From Ricordea florida (lineage: Eukaryota; Cnidaria; Anthozoa; Corallimorpharia; Ricordeidae), in contig OX453275.1 in NCBI GenBank assembly GCA_949710005.1, positions 5,528,469-5,592,468 on the forward strand: 64,000 bases of DNA, written 5' to 3'. The notes beneath the pieces were generated by a model. That model ran no database searches. It saw only the letters and a program-made list of their open reading frames with translations, and was not told the DNA's origin. This document shows, piece after piece, positions 23,248-35,039 of this stretch. Within the stretch, counting starts at the first letter, position 1. Each line of letters begins with the position of its first letter. Made by a program: the position numbers and the translations under genes.

Positions 23248-23366
23248 CATATATAAAAACTCTCGGCTCGATTTACTCGGGCTTGCGAGCCACGTGGTCT
23301 GAACCGGAACCGACACGATTAGTAACCTCGCTACGCTCGGCCTTCGGCCTCGCTTCGCGAGGAATT
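20490..23366 (+). repeat. giant palindrome, left arm (2.9-kb element copy 1)
   Basis: This is the inverted counterpart of 24000-26843 at very high identity. It starts CTAGAAATACGACTCCCGC and runs through an AT microsatellite (about 23205-23245) into a CTCGGCTCGATTTACTCGGG segment ending at 23366. The translated frames common to all copies (for example at 22746-23018) lack family features and differ by stops between copies, so I call no gene. Confidence 0.85.
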
Positions 23367-23999
23367 ACTTACAGCCAAAATCGACTGAGCAAACATCTTG
23401 AAGTTGTATTAAAGTACATTTAGATCAGTTTAATGTAATGCATGATACCCTTTGGAAGGCTATCACTGCCCAGCTTTTCTAGCTGATACGACTGATACAG
23501 ATCTAAACAGAGCAATAAGAATAATTTACCCAGCGGCTAATTCTTACACTGAGGCCCTTCAGGTGGTCCATTTGAAAACACTGACGAAATGAAGCATAGC
23601 AATCATTCTATGCTTCATGCACTTAACACCAAAACTATGTCCACCACTACAATTTGAAAACACCCCTGCAGCAATTCAGTTACTTGTTAAACGACTATTT
23701 ACGTGCAGAACCAAGAGAACAGATACATTTATCAAGATGAGATATTTCAAATAAACAACTCTTAGTATTACTCGAATAGTTTAACCCGTTCTCTCCCAAG
23801 GGGTCTCCATTTGACAAGTAAAATCGTCTAGCGTTAGACAGAGTAAAATCTCTAAAGTCACTCTTGGGAGTGAAAGGGTTAACACTTTTGTTCCTCGCGA
23901 AGCGAGGCCGAAGGCCGAGCGTAGCGAGGTTACTAATCGTGTCGGTTCCGGTCAGACCACGTGGCTCGCAAGCCCGAGTAAATCGAGCCGAGAGTTTTT
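23367..23999. other. palindrome spacer
   Basis: This is a unique 0.5-kb spacer followed by a first copy (about 23889-23999) of the 111-bp segment that also begins the right arm. No gene seen. Confidence 0.6.
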
Positions 24000-24113
24000 A
24001 TTCCTCGCGAAGCGAGGCCGAAGGCCGAGCGTAGCGAGGTTACTAATCGTGTCGGTTCCGGTCAGACCACGTGGCTCGCAAGCCCGAGTAAATCGAGCCG
24101 AGAGTTTTTATAT
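23889..24113 (+). repeat. 111-bp tandem duplication at the palindrome centre
   Basis: The segment TTCCTCGCGAAGCGAGGCCG through CGAGCCGAGAGTTTTTA occurs twice in tandem (from 23890 and from 24001), and once inverted at 23258-23367. Confidence 0.85.
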
Positions 24114-26843
24114 ATGTATATATATATATATATCTATATTTTAAAGGTGTCCGTTCGCAGGCCAGGTTACCTGGCAATAGTAACGCACTTGAGAACTGCT
24201 GAATTTCCGCCATTATTCGGTGATGCCTTTTTGAATGTACTGTAAATTTTTTGGAAATCTATTTCACTCGTCCTGGAAGTACATCCCAGCAAGGTGATCT
24301 CCGAGATATTCAAGAAATATGAGCACTGGATCGTCGCCGAGTAAGTTCGAATACCGTGAAAATCAACACGGGGAAAGCACGACTCAAAGCCGGGATAGAG
24401 AAACGACAGCAGGGAGAATAACAACAGCCAAGACAACAACTGATCGCTCCAGAAAAAGGCAAACGAAACAGCAGGGAAAAGGACTAGGAATTCAATCAAG
24501 TTAGTTTTGAATGTGTTATTGATAGAAATATAGGACATGAGTGAACGATTACATAACGAAATATATTGGCGTAGTACATTTAGCAAAACGACTTAGAAGG
24601 GACACCGAGTAAGAACGACTTCAACGATTGGAGATATCTCTGGAAAATAATTCTATTAGTCTAAAAACGGAATCGAAAGACGACCAACAGATTACAACAG
24701 AATGTAAATAGGTATTTTTCATAATAAAACGATAGCGTTTCCAGTTTGAAGTAATTCCCAACACAGAGAGTTGCAGTTGTTATAGCAATCATTTATAACG
24801 ATGTCATCTGATATCATTGCAACAGTGAAAATATTGTAAATTTTTTTGATCTGGCAGTTCTGTTAAACATTTTCAACAGAATATATACCCTGTGTCACTA
24901 TAAAGTACTGGTTCTGCAATATTATCAGTGATCAATGCGATCATTTCAAAATAAAGCAAATGTGATTACTGAATTCTGAGTAGTATTTCTCTTTGCTATA
25001 TATATATGTATGTATTCTCTGATTGAAAGGTTTCAATAATATTGCGTAGAGACAACAAGTTTCATAGCCTTTTCACAATGGGTCAGTTTTACCTTAGAGT
25101 GCAATGAACCCCCCTCCCCTGATAATATTGCTATCTAGAACCCCTGCCCTTCTTTCACAAATGAAATGTTAATTCAAGCCTTAATTTGAAAAGTTAGACA
25201 TAACATATTAACTTTGTTACTTTCTGCTGTTTACTTTATTTTTATGATGTCAAATATCAATATTTCATAACAACCACAACATGCAATTAACCTTTTACAT
25301 TGGAAAAACTTTATAAAGAAGAAAATAAATTTTGTAATGCCAAAATGTTTATGATCTTTCTCATATATTCATTGCAAGTGTGCTGTATGTAGTAACAAGT
25401 GTTTCAAGTTTCCTAAATGCCATATGCTTTCAATGATTTTCCACACAAACTGTATAGACAAATGACTGCACTAGATTCTAAGCCTTAAAGAAGAAATGGT
25501 ATTCTTTGGTGCTGTTTTGATTACTACCACCTCTGATGGAAAGTCTATTAAGAAGATTTTTGTATTGCTTGTAGTAGTAGAGTAACAATATCTTTACCAA
25601 GATTAGGACATGCATCCCACCCCATAAAAATATATTATGTTTAACGTAAAAAATATAACAATAATAATAGCAATACCAGTAATAATAACAGTAATGATAA
25701 TAATAATGATAATAATATAATGATAGTGCTTCTCGTTACTATATGTCATTGGTTACAAGTTCAATACCTTTGCCTGCCATGACTTTTTCAATGAAATACC
25801 ATGCGTATATTAAATCTTTCTTCTGTAGTTTTTATAATAGAAATTTTCATATATTCAAAATAATGTACTATTCTCTGTTTGGTTATGAATATTTTGCCTG
25901 TTTCTGTAACAGCACAATTAAACTTTCATGTGGTATACAGTTTTGACTGATTGATGTTGATTTCACATTATTTTTTTACAGGACTATGTAGTGCAGCAAT
26001 AATTATCAACATATTGAGATTTCAGTAACTCTTTCTTACATGTATTGATTTTATGAGATGACCTAAAAATAGCACGACCACATACTATACAGTCGGCACA
26101 CACTATTACTAAACCTTTATTTAAACTTTTTGTAGAATCCAATTGTTTTACCCCCAATTTTTATTTTATGTAATGACATTGTATCTCACACTTCTGTTGA
26201 TATGGCATCACTGGGGGTACTACTGCAACTGAAGAGAGTACATAAATTGAGACATGCACTATTCATAATGCTCTCAATTGTGGTTACCTAGGAATGAAAT
26301 AATGACTGCAGTAGACAATAATATATCTAATCAGAAGATTCTTCTTACAATGAATCTCATGCAATTATAAGCAAAAAAACATAAACAAAAAATAATTGGA
26401 GCATTCAACTCATCCTCGGTGTAAGAACATATTGTGTTTAAAAGGGATGTACAACAAAGAAGACAAAGCAGTAGACTCAGACTAAGAAAATAAAACTAAA
26501 AAAAACACAGGTTTTTACACCGTGGTAAACACAAGCATTCATATCAACTCCTCAAGATTTCCCCTGCAAAAGATTTACAATCATTTTCAATTTGTGGTAA
26601 GTGAATATTATTGTGATACCTCATCGACTCTGTATTCCCTGTCAAGATAATAAATAATTTTACTTCTATTCCCTCTGGTGCAATCTCAGTGGCAGTGAAA
26701 GAGCTAAATGAAGGTCAATTTTTAAACACTGTGTTGACCGGTATACTGATCATGTAATTTGCACCAATAAAATAAAATATAAAAGCATTGTGACTTCTTC
26801 AAAAACTAGCTTCGCGAGGTTTTTGCGGGAGTCGTATTTCTAG
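24000..26843 (-). repeat. giant palindrome, right arm (element copy 2)
   Basis: Reverse complement of 20490-23366 with only scattered substitutions and short indels, ending CGTATTTCTAG at 26843. Directly abutted by a third, same-oriented copy. Confidence 0.85.
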
Positions 26844-28567
26844 TATATGTATATATATATATATATTTATATATATGTTTATATATATATATCTATATTT
26901 TAAAGGTGTCCGTTCGCAGGCCAGGTTACCTGGCAATAGTAACGCACTTGAGAACTTCTGAATTTCCGCCATTATTCGGTGATGCCTTTTTGAAAGTAAT
27001 GTAAATTTTGTGGAAATCGATTTCACTCGTCCTGGAAGTACATCCCAGCAAGGTGATCTCCGAGATATTCAAGAAATATGAGCACAAGATCGTCGCCGAG
27101 TAAGTTCGAATACCGTTAAAATCAACACGGGGAAAGCACGACTCAAAGCCGGGATAGAGAAACGACAGCAGGGAGAATAACAACAGCCAAGACAACAACT
27201 GATCGCTCCAGAAAAAGGCAAACGGAACAGCAGGGAAAAGGACTAGGAATTCAATCAAGTTAGTTTTGAATTTGAATGTGTTATTGATAGAAATACAGGA
27301 CATGAGTGAACGATTACATAACGAAATATATTGGCGTAGTACATTTAGCAAAACGACTTAGAAGGGACACCGAGTAAGAACGACTTCAACGATTGGAGAT
27401 ATTTCTGGAAAATAATTCTATTAGTCTAAAAACGGAATCGGAAGATGACCAACAGATTACAAGAGAATGTAAATAGGTATTTTTCATAATAAAACGATAG
27501 CGTTTCCAGTTTGAAGAAATTCCCAACACAGAGAGTTGCAGTTGTTATAGCAATCATTTATAACGATGTGATCTGATATCATTGCAACAGTGAAAATATT
27601 GTAAATTTTCTTGATCTGGCAGTTCTGTTAAACATTTTCAACAGAATATATACCCTGTGTCACTATAAAGTACTGGTTCTGCAATATTATCAGTGATCAA
27701 TGCGATCATTTCAAAATAAAGCAAATGTGATTACTGAATTCTGAGTAGTATTTCTCTTTGCTATATATATATGTATGTATTCTCTGATTGAAAGGTTTCA
27801 ATAATATTGCGTAGAGACAACAAGTTTCATAGCCTTTTCACAATGGGTCAGTTTTACCTTAGAGTGCAATGAACCCCCCTCCCCTGATAATATTGCTATC
27901 TAGAACCCCTGCCCTTTTTTCACAAATGAAATGTTAATTCAAGCCTTAATTTGAAAAGTTAGACATAACATATTAACTTTGTTACTTTCTGCTGTTTACT
28001 TTATTTTTATGATGTCAAATATCAATATTTCATAACAACCACAACATGCAATTAACCTTTTACATTGGAAAAACTTTATAAAGAAGAAAATAAATTTTGT
28101 AATGCCAAAATGTTTATGATCTTTCTCATATATTCATTGCAAGTGTGCTGTATGTAGTAACAAGTGTTTCAAGTTTCCTAAATGCCCTATGCTTTCAATG
28201 ATTTTCCACACAAACTGTATAGACAAATGACTGCACTAGATTCTAAGCCTTAAAGAAGAAATGGTATTCTTTGGTGCTGTTTTGATTACTACCACCTCTG
28301 ATGGAAAGTCTATTAAGAAGATTTTTGTATTGCTTGTAGTAGTAGAGTAACAATATCTTTACCAAGATTAGGACATGCATCCCACCCCATAAAAATATAT
28401 TATGTTTAACGTAAAAAATATAACAATAATAATATCAATACCAGTAATAATAACAGTAATGATAATAATAATGATAATAATATAATGATAGTGCTTCTCG
28501 TTACCATATGTCATTGGTTACAAGTTCAATACCTTTGCCTGCCATGACTTTTTCGATGAAATACCAT
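26844..28567 (-). repeat. element copy 3, first part
   Basis: Same orientation as copy 2, beginning with the AT microsatellite (26844-26895). It runs colinear with 24115-25800 up to the sequence ATACCAT, where a 4.3-kb transposon interrupts it. Confidence 0.85.
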
Positions 28568-29252
28568 CCCTTGTAGAAATTCAGTACATTTAAAGTATAC
28601 TTCAAGTATACTTTTTTTGTACTTTCCAGAAAGGAAGTACATTTGAAGTATACTTAATATCGACTTCAACAAAAAAAGTATAAATGAAGTATATTAAACA
28701 AATTGTGGTAAATGTACTTCACTTATACTTTAATTGGAAAAGTATACTGCAAGTATACTTTTCTAAACTTTGGAATTTGCAAAAAGGTTTGCATACCAAA
28801 TAAAGTATACTTTAAGTATACTTTTAAAACTTTTAAAGTCGCAGACAATCTAGCATGCAAGTCTGCAATCTTAAAATCTCTCCAAAGATCCTTTAAAACT
28901 GAAACAATTAATACATGTTCAAAAACTATTCCAGAAAACATTTTGAATCAGCAGGGCACAATTGTCCAGAAGCAACAGGAACCATATTTCTTGCTTAATG
29001 TCAGTATTTTAGTTTTTTTAATAACTGGTGTAACACATAAACAGAAACATTTCCCAAATTATGATATAGGGAGTAACCACTAAACAGCAGGGTATCACAA
29101 ATGAAGTGGTTCACAACTGATCTAATAAAAACATTGAAATTATTTGTATAAGCATATACAATATGCACATACCAGACATAAAGAACAACTAACAATAATA
29201 GTTATTTTTCCAAACTAGTGACATAACTTGGGTGTAAAGTAAGGTAAGTATT

Positions 29253-29988
29253 TCAAAGAGTTGTTGCAACTAAATACATGTTTATTGATAAAATTATTTT
29301 GACTTCTTTTCTATTTACAAAATTTGTACCACACTTGCACACGTTACCAGCACTCTCCTCAGAATCGAAAGCCATAAGGTAATCTTCGATGCCTTCTTGT
29401 TTATCTTCTGCAATTATCTCGGCTAGTCCTGATTCTGAAGGCTTAAGAGGTCCATCTAAAGGGTCACATTGGTCGCCATGCTCATGATCATAATCTTCGT
29501 ATTGACTAAAATAACTCTCACAGTCATCCGTTTCGAAAGGAACAGCAGTCTGGCTTAACAAACTGTGTAATGGTTCACCGGTTTCCATATGTGTGAAGTC
29601 ATGGTTGGGTAACAATGGAAAGCTGCCGCTCAGTCGCGCGTCATTCCCAAATATTGACTCCGTGCTGAGGTCTTCCGAGGGCAAAGCAGTGGACGTCGGG
29701 AAGTTCTTTGGCCAACGTCTCAAGGTTGTTCGAGGTATCGGCTAAACTACAGAATACAGGGCCACTTATTTACATAACTTTGAATAACAATAGTGTCCAT
29801 TGTCATATCCTTCGTTCTACAAAAGCCTCCGACACCTGTAAACGAGGTGGACCAAGGTGGCCCTGTATTCTGTAGTTGCTCCGAGGTATCTTTGATCCCG
29901 GTTGAGAAAGATACCGGTTGAAAGGTCCACGCAAGTTACTCTTCTTTAGCTTTTTTGCCGAAGAAGAATCCTCACTGTTGTCCGCCAT
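29253..29988 (-). pseudogene. transposon-internal gene, interrupted by a 142-bp MITE
   Basis: A good start context (AAAATGGCGG) lies at 29988. The first piece encodes MADNSEDSSSAKKLKKS, then a basic segment ending SKIPR. A 142-bp MITE (29740-29881) with a 9-bp target duplication interrupts the frame there. On the far side the same frame resumes and continues to 29253 with a Ser- and Asp/Glu-rich region and a CKCGTNF cysteine pair near the end. The tail after that pair reads as a retained intron or random sequence. This resembles the N-terminal part of a common cnidarian transposon-encoded protein; I cannot name the family. Confidence 0.5.
29740..29881. mobile_element. 142-bp MITE with 9-bp target duplication
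   Basis: CGAGGTATC is directly repeated at 29731-29739 and 29882-29890. The interior ends are inverted around ACTACAGAATACAGGGCCAC (29747 onward; complement ending at 29875). The size and 9-bp duplication suggest a MULE-type MITE. Its insertion splits codons of the minus-strand gene. Confidence 0.85.
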
Positions 29989-30223
29989 TTTTTTCTTTTG
30001 TCCTTGCCAAGCTCCGCTGACATCTAACACAGTCGGCGTATATACGGGATCTTATACTTTTCCTTACTTGGCAACATACGGGACACAGAGTTTAGTTTTG
30101 GCGGGCGAAACGAACTGGCGAGCAAACTTTGTCTCTCAAAAGTAACCTTGAGATCGGTGACGCGTGAAATTGCGTTGGTATTTTGCCTTTTCTACTTAGA
30201 TCTTACCTCTGTCTGTAGACACA
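29989..30223. promoter_or_regulatory. divergent intergenic region of the transposon gene pair
   Basis: The 235 bp between the two divergent start codons (minus at 29988, plus at 30224) are less AT-rich than the surroundings. No TATA box is obvious. Confidence 0.4.
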
Positions 30224-32150
30224 ATGAGCGACACAAAGAAAGACAATAAAAGGAAAACAACACCATCATTCAAGTATGGTGAAAGAAGTAAGTGAAATTG
30301 TTTTATATAACAAAGTTCCAAGTTCTTCTTACACGTGAAGATGCGCTGCATTCGTTGCCCGCTATTAAGCCCCAAAGTTTATCGCATTTTTAGCGATAAA
30401 TATAGACTGATGTGTTCCCATAAATTATATAAACGTTTTCTTAATCTGAGTTTGCAGACGCCCTTGTGCTTTGCGCTATAAAAGAAACCTAGCTAAACGC
30501 CTACGGTTCTTTCAAATGGAAAGAAGAGGCAGCATGTTCTCGTTGTTGTTCTAAAAAGTCGAGGTCACTGCAAGTCGATTTTTAACTATTGTATATACAG
30601 TAAGAATTATTTGTTTTCCTTTTTAGAATACTTTCGGGTGCAATTTATTGAAGACAATGTTAAGTTTATCGCTGGTGAAACCGAACTGAGAAAAGAAGAC
30701 AATACAACTTCAGCAATGTACCTGGACAAATAGTACTACCCTTGTGTGGTTCTGAGCGAGAGTCACGGTGAGTTTCTACCATTATTTTTCGTTTATAATT
30801 CGTTTAGCCGTTTAAACTTGCCCTTACCGTTCTTAACAGTAAATTTCGTGAAAGTTTCAGCCAAAGCAGTTGGTTGTATATCAATTTAATGCATCCCTAG
30901 TAGTGGGTAAAAATGGTCATACTTTCCAGTCAAAAGGAAATGATACCTACTGAAAGTGCATGCAACTGAAATAACTGTTTAATATGCGCATACGCGTTCA
31001 ACAAAAGCAACAAGTATTACTTACATGCAAATCTTTTCAAGCCTTTGGGCCAAAAAGAAAGAATACAATAACAGGTAATTGAAATCTGTTTTACTTTCAT
31101 TTTAACAGACGACAAAGAGCAGTTAACAAAAAGTAAAACTGCAATGGATGCCATAGCTGCCAAGCTGTTTTTACAGCGATGATGAGCTTCTAGGGAGGAG
31201 TCTTGCAGGAAAAAATGGAAAACAGTGCTTTGATACAGACATTCTTGAGAGCATCTTGAGTAAGTATAATCAATACTTAACAATACTTATTAGAACAATA
31301 AAAATGTTTACACTGCATGAGCCAGTCTTTGAAAGGGTAGCTTAATGCAGTGAATTGGGAATTCTTAAAATTTTGACAAAAGATTTGTTTCTAAAAAAAT
31401 TGATTCAGATGCATTGATTGAAGTTGCCAATAAGGTACTGGTTTTAAAGTGCAAGCATTAACATACGCAGAAACAGTAAGATGTCAATCAATGATCAGTA
31501 TTTTACTGCTTTTACATATAACACTGTATGTTGCCTAGTAAACTATATAATGCTTTTGTTGTGAATGAGCATTTATGGCTGTCCGCTAGCTTGTATAAAA
31601 AAAGCCTTTGATAGTGTCCCTAAAATAGCTTATTGCTTAATACATGACTATGCAATAAACATATAGAGAACTAAAGTACAGATGTTTTTGAGATGGCAAT
31701 AGTAACCACAATAAGTTTATTTTCTTTCCCAGTGGTGCTTGTTACAAACTTTTCTCTTTAGTAGCATTTATTTTAAAATGCTTAAAACAAAGCCTTTGTC
31801 ATATTATCATTATTGTTTCAGGTATATAGTAAAAGCAGTTGCCTTAGTTAATTCTGATCACTATTCCTATCTCAAAAATGTCTTTGTTGGCTATCTAATA
31901 TTGAAAGTGGCATGGGATCAACAACATACAAGAAGTGGTGACTTACAAGAAGTTAAAAGAAAAAGTTTAAGTAATCTGTAAAAGTGGCTGCCCAAAGAAA
32001 TTAGTTACAGGGATCATATTTGGCTGTGTTCTTGATATAATAGCTTCTCTAAGTCTTTACTATTCTCATTGTTTTGTAGGTTACACAAGAAAGAAGTTCC
32101 CAGACATGACATCTGACAGTGGCATTGCGGAACAAAATAACCTGTCTTGA
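30224..32150 (+). pseudogene. four-exon gene remnant in the transposon (possible BEN-associated N-terminal region)
   Basis: Proposed exons 30224-30287, 30627-30767, 31109-31259 and 32080-32150 are bounded by GT/AG sites with matching phases at junctions 1, 2 and 3. Exon 1 encodes MSDTKKDNKRKTTPS. Exon 2 encodes YFRVQFIEDNVKFI and ends YYPCVVLSESH, with an in-frame TAG at 30731-30733. Exon 3 needs a frame change near 31180 to reach SDDELLGRSLAGKNG. Exon 4 ends SYTRKKFPDMTSDSGIAEQ, then a stop. The layout resembles the segment before BEN domains in cnidarian proteins (remembered, weak). The BEN domain itself is absent. Confidence 0.4.
31260..32079. other. intron-like stretch of the remnant gene
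   Basis: AT-rich sequence between the proposed exon 3 donor (GTAAGT at 31260) and exon 4 acceptor. The frame at 31739-31981 has no family features. Confidence 0.35.
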
Positions 32151-32873
32151 AGCTAAGTCAACAAAAGGATAGTCCAAGTTGTTGATTATTGAAAAATGTG
32201 CAAAAAGCTTCTTGAAACACCCGTTTAAAATCTGTCTTAGATACAGTGATAGAATTGTCCATTAAAATTTTTAATCTTTGCAATATATATTGTTTATTGC
32301 TAAAAACTAGAACATGAGTTTATTTCAGTTTAAAGAAATCTACATGTAGCCACTACCTCATGCAGACTGTTGCTGTGCATGATTATATATTTCTAAACAT
32401 ACACATTATTATATATTATCAAATTCAGTGAGTTCCAATTAACTTGAAAGATCAGAGTAGAGGTGCCTTTTTATAATATTGTGAAAACCTCTTTTTAGTC
32501 AGATTTACTTTTCACTGAGAGTACATTTGCATTGCATAAGTCACGTTTATTATATATATAATATATATATTGATAAGAATAAATATGTAGATTGATTAAA
32601 CCTGTGTTTCAGTTATTTATACATGTATTCATTAAGTATACTTCAAGTATACTACAAGTGTACTTCAAGTATACTTCCTTTAAAGTATACTTCAAGTATA
32701 CTCCCTTTAAAGTACACTTTAAGTATACTTTTTGGGTGACCAAAAGTTGTGTACTTTAAGTATACTTCTCTAAGTATACTTTAAGTATACTTTAAGTATG
32801 AATGAAGTATACTTTTAAAAGTGTTTATCACCTATTTAAAGTATACTTTAAATGTACTGAATTCCTACAAGGG

Positions 32874-33918
32874 AATTGCGTATATTAAATCTTTCTTCTG
32901 TAGTTTTTATAATAGAAATTTTCATATATTCAAAATAATGTACTATTCTCTGTTTGGTTATGGATATTTTGCCTGTTTCTGTAACAGCACAATTAAACTT
33001 TCATGTGGTATACAGTTTTGACTGATTGATGTTGATTTCACATTATTTTTTTACAGGACTATGTAGTGCAGCAATAATTATCAACGTATTGAGATTTCAG
33101 TAACTCTTTCTTACATGTATTGATTTTATGAGATGACCTAAAAATAGCACGACCACATACTATACAGTCGGCACACACTATTACTAAACCTTTATTTAAA
33201 CTTTTTGTAGAATCCAATTGTTTTACCCCCAATTTTTATTTTATGTAATGACATTGTATCTCACACTTCTGTTGATATGGCATCACTGGGGGTACTACTG
33301 CAACTGAAGAGAGTACATAAATTGAAACATGCACTATTCATAATGCTCTCAATTGTGGTTACCTAGGAATGAAATAATGACTGCAGTAGACAATAATATA
33401 TCTAATCAGAAGATTCTTCTTACAATGAATCTCATGCAATTATAAGCAAAAAAACATAAACAAAAAATAATTGGAGCATTCAACTCATCCTCGGTGTAAG
33501 AACATATTGTGTTTAAAAGGGATGTACAACAAAGAAGACAAAGCAGTAGACTCAGACTAAGAAAATAAAACTAAAAAAAACACAGGTTTTTACACCGTGG
33601 TAAACACAAGCATTCATATCAACTATTCAAGATTTCCCCTGCAAAAGATTTACAATCATTTTCAATTTGTGGTAAGTGAATATTATTGTGATACCTCATC
33701 GACTCTGTATTCCCTGTCAAGATAATAAATAATTTTACTTCTATTCCCTCTGGTGCAATCTCAGTGGCAGTGAAAGAGCTAAATGAAGGTCAATTTTTAA
33801 ACACTGTGTTGACCGGTATACTGATCATGTAATTTGCACCAATAAAATAAAATATAAAAGCATTGTGACTTCTTCAAAAACTAGCTTCGCGAGGTTTTTG
33901 CGGGAGTCGTATTTCTAG
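32874..33918 (-). repeat. element copy 3, second part
   Basis: Continues copy 3 after the inserted transposon (GCGTATATTAAATC at 32877) and ends at the same CGTATTTCTAG terminus (33908-33918). Confidence 0.85.
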
Positions 33919-34500
33919 TATTATTTGTTGATTATGTAACTCGCCAATTTACTAATGAAACTGTCAAGGAGAGAGTTTCAAAATTACCAGTTAAACAAAC
34001 TACCAGAACTGTAGAAAATGGGTAAATCAAACGAGTTGATTAAGTAAGTTATACCACCGTAAGGTAAAAAGGAGGTGCTGACGTTTCGAGCGTTAGCCCT
34101 TCGTCGGAGCGAAAGGGCTAACGCCGAAGGGCTAACGCTCGAAACGTCAGCACCTCCTTTTTACCTTACGGTGGTATAACTTACTTAATCAACTCGTTTG
34201 ATTTACCCATTTTCTTGTGTTTCAACTTCCCACCTACGCAGCACCAGTTTCTTTAGAAACTATCCCCACAATACCAGAACTGTACATTGTCTATTATCTC
34301 TTGATTGGCCAGCAATATAATGTGTTGTGTCTCAGCACAAGGCTTTGAAGTAGTGCTTCGAGCGCGCAATGACCTAAGATCAGCGTCTGTTTGATCGCAT
34401 GAGTTAATATAAACTGATTTTTGCGTGTGAAAAACTGGTTTAATTATGGCCTCCAAAACACTTTATTACTTTGTCACGGCAGAAATCAGTAGAAACAAGT
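33919..34500 (-). repeat. inverted fragment of the duplicated block (copy D)
   Basis: On the minus strand 34500 to about 34290 matches 52165-52220 plus 52989-53120. The part 33925-33990 matches 53780-53840, in the same relative order. ATTTTTGCG at 34417-34425 is the single-copy, unoccupied equivalent of the 9-bp target duplicated around the MITE at 52221-52988. Confidence 0.75.
34013..34271. mobile_element. hairpin element with 12-bp target duplication
   Basis: TACCAGAACTGT occurs on both sides (34001-34012 and 34272-34283). Inside, 34013-34107 and 34120-34214 form a near-perfect inverted repeat of about 95 bp (GGGTAAATCAAACGAGTTGA ... complement), with GTTTCGAGCGTTAGCCC in each arm. A 55-bp non-palindromic tail follows, with its own TTTCTTTAGAAA palindrome. 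Confidence 0.8.
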
Positions 34501-35039
34501 ACAGTCAGCACATTAGTACTAACAGGCATACAAATTCAGGCAGGCCTAAGAGCTGCGCTCCAACGTTATTTACTGATCTGCTGGTTTGAATAAATTAAAA
34601 TAATAGCAATAATCCTTTTATCTAAGTGCTGATGTGTTTAGTGTTTCTGCACTCATTCGCAGTACTGTAAATTTGCAGAGTTAAAACAAATATTGCTCAG
34701 AGAACATAACCTTAGCAAATACAACAACATCTTTATTTGTAGAGTTATCTTATTGGTAATAGAAGATTAAGTTAACTGTTAAATAAGAAAAGGTACAGAC
34801 CTTCAGAAATAACTATTTAGAGTTAAAAATGCCGGAAGGTCGATGTTTGCAGGATACAAGCTGATTAATAAAAAGGTCAGATCGAGGTACAATGCCCCGC
34901 TCAAGAAGTGAAACAAACACACACCAAGAAACATGCACAATAAAAACACATACAAATAGACGCACGCACAGACATAAACACACAAAACACTCAAAGCACC
35001 CATACTATTAGAAAATATAAAAAAAACACAAGATAAATA
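34501..35039. other. intergenic, nothing recognised
   Basis: AT-rich with a CA/AC-rich patch (34910-34990). No gene seen. Confidence 0.4.

Larger units (their letters stand above)
28568..32873. mobile_element. 4.3-kb DNA transposon with CCCTTGTAG termini and AAGTATACTT subterminal repeats
   Basis: Both ends read inward CCCTTGTAGRAATTCAGTAC, then TTTAAAGTATACTT. Clusters of AAGTATACTT-type palindromic decamers lie just inside (28595-28830 and 32636-32855). Copies 1 and 2 of the host repeat give the empty site TACCATGCGTAT. Here CAT precedes the element and AATTGCG follows, so the target duplication is short or mutated and the superfamily is unresolved. Two divergent gene remnants lie inside (29253-29988 minus, 30224-32150 plus). 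Confidence 0.8.

Noticed and set aside
20490-33918. Helitron call for the 2.85-kb palindrome element, based on its CTAG terminus
   Set aside because: No convincing 3' hairpin, the other end does not start with TC, and no Rep/helicase is seen.
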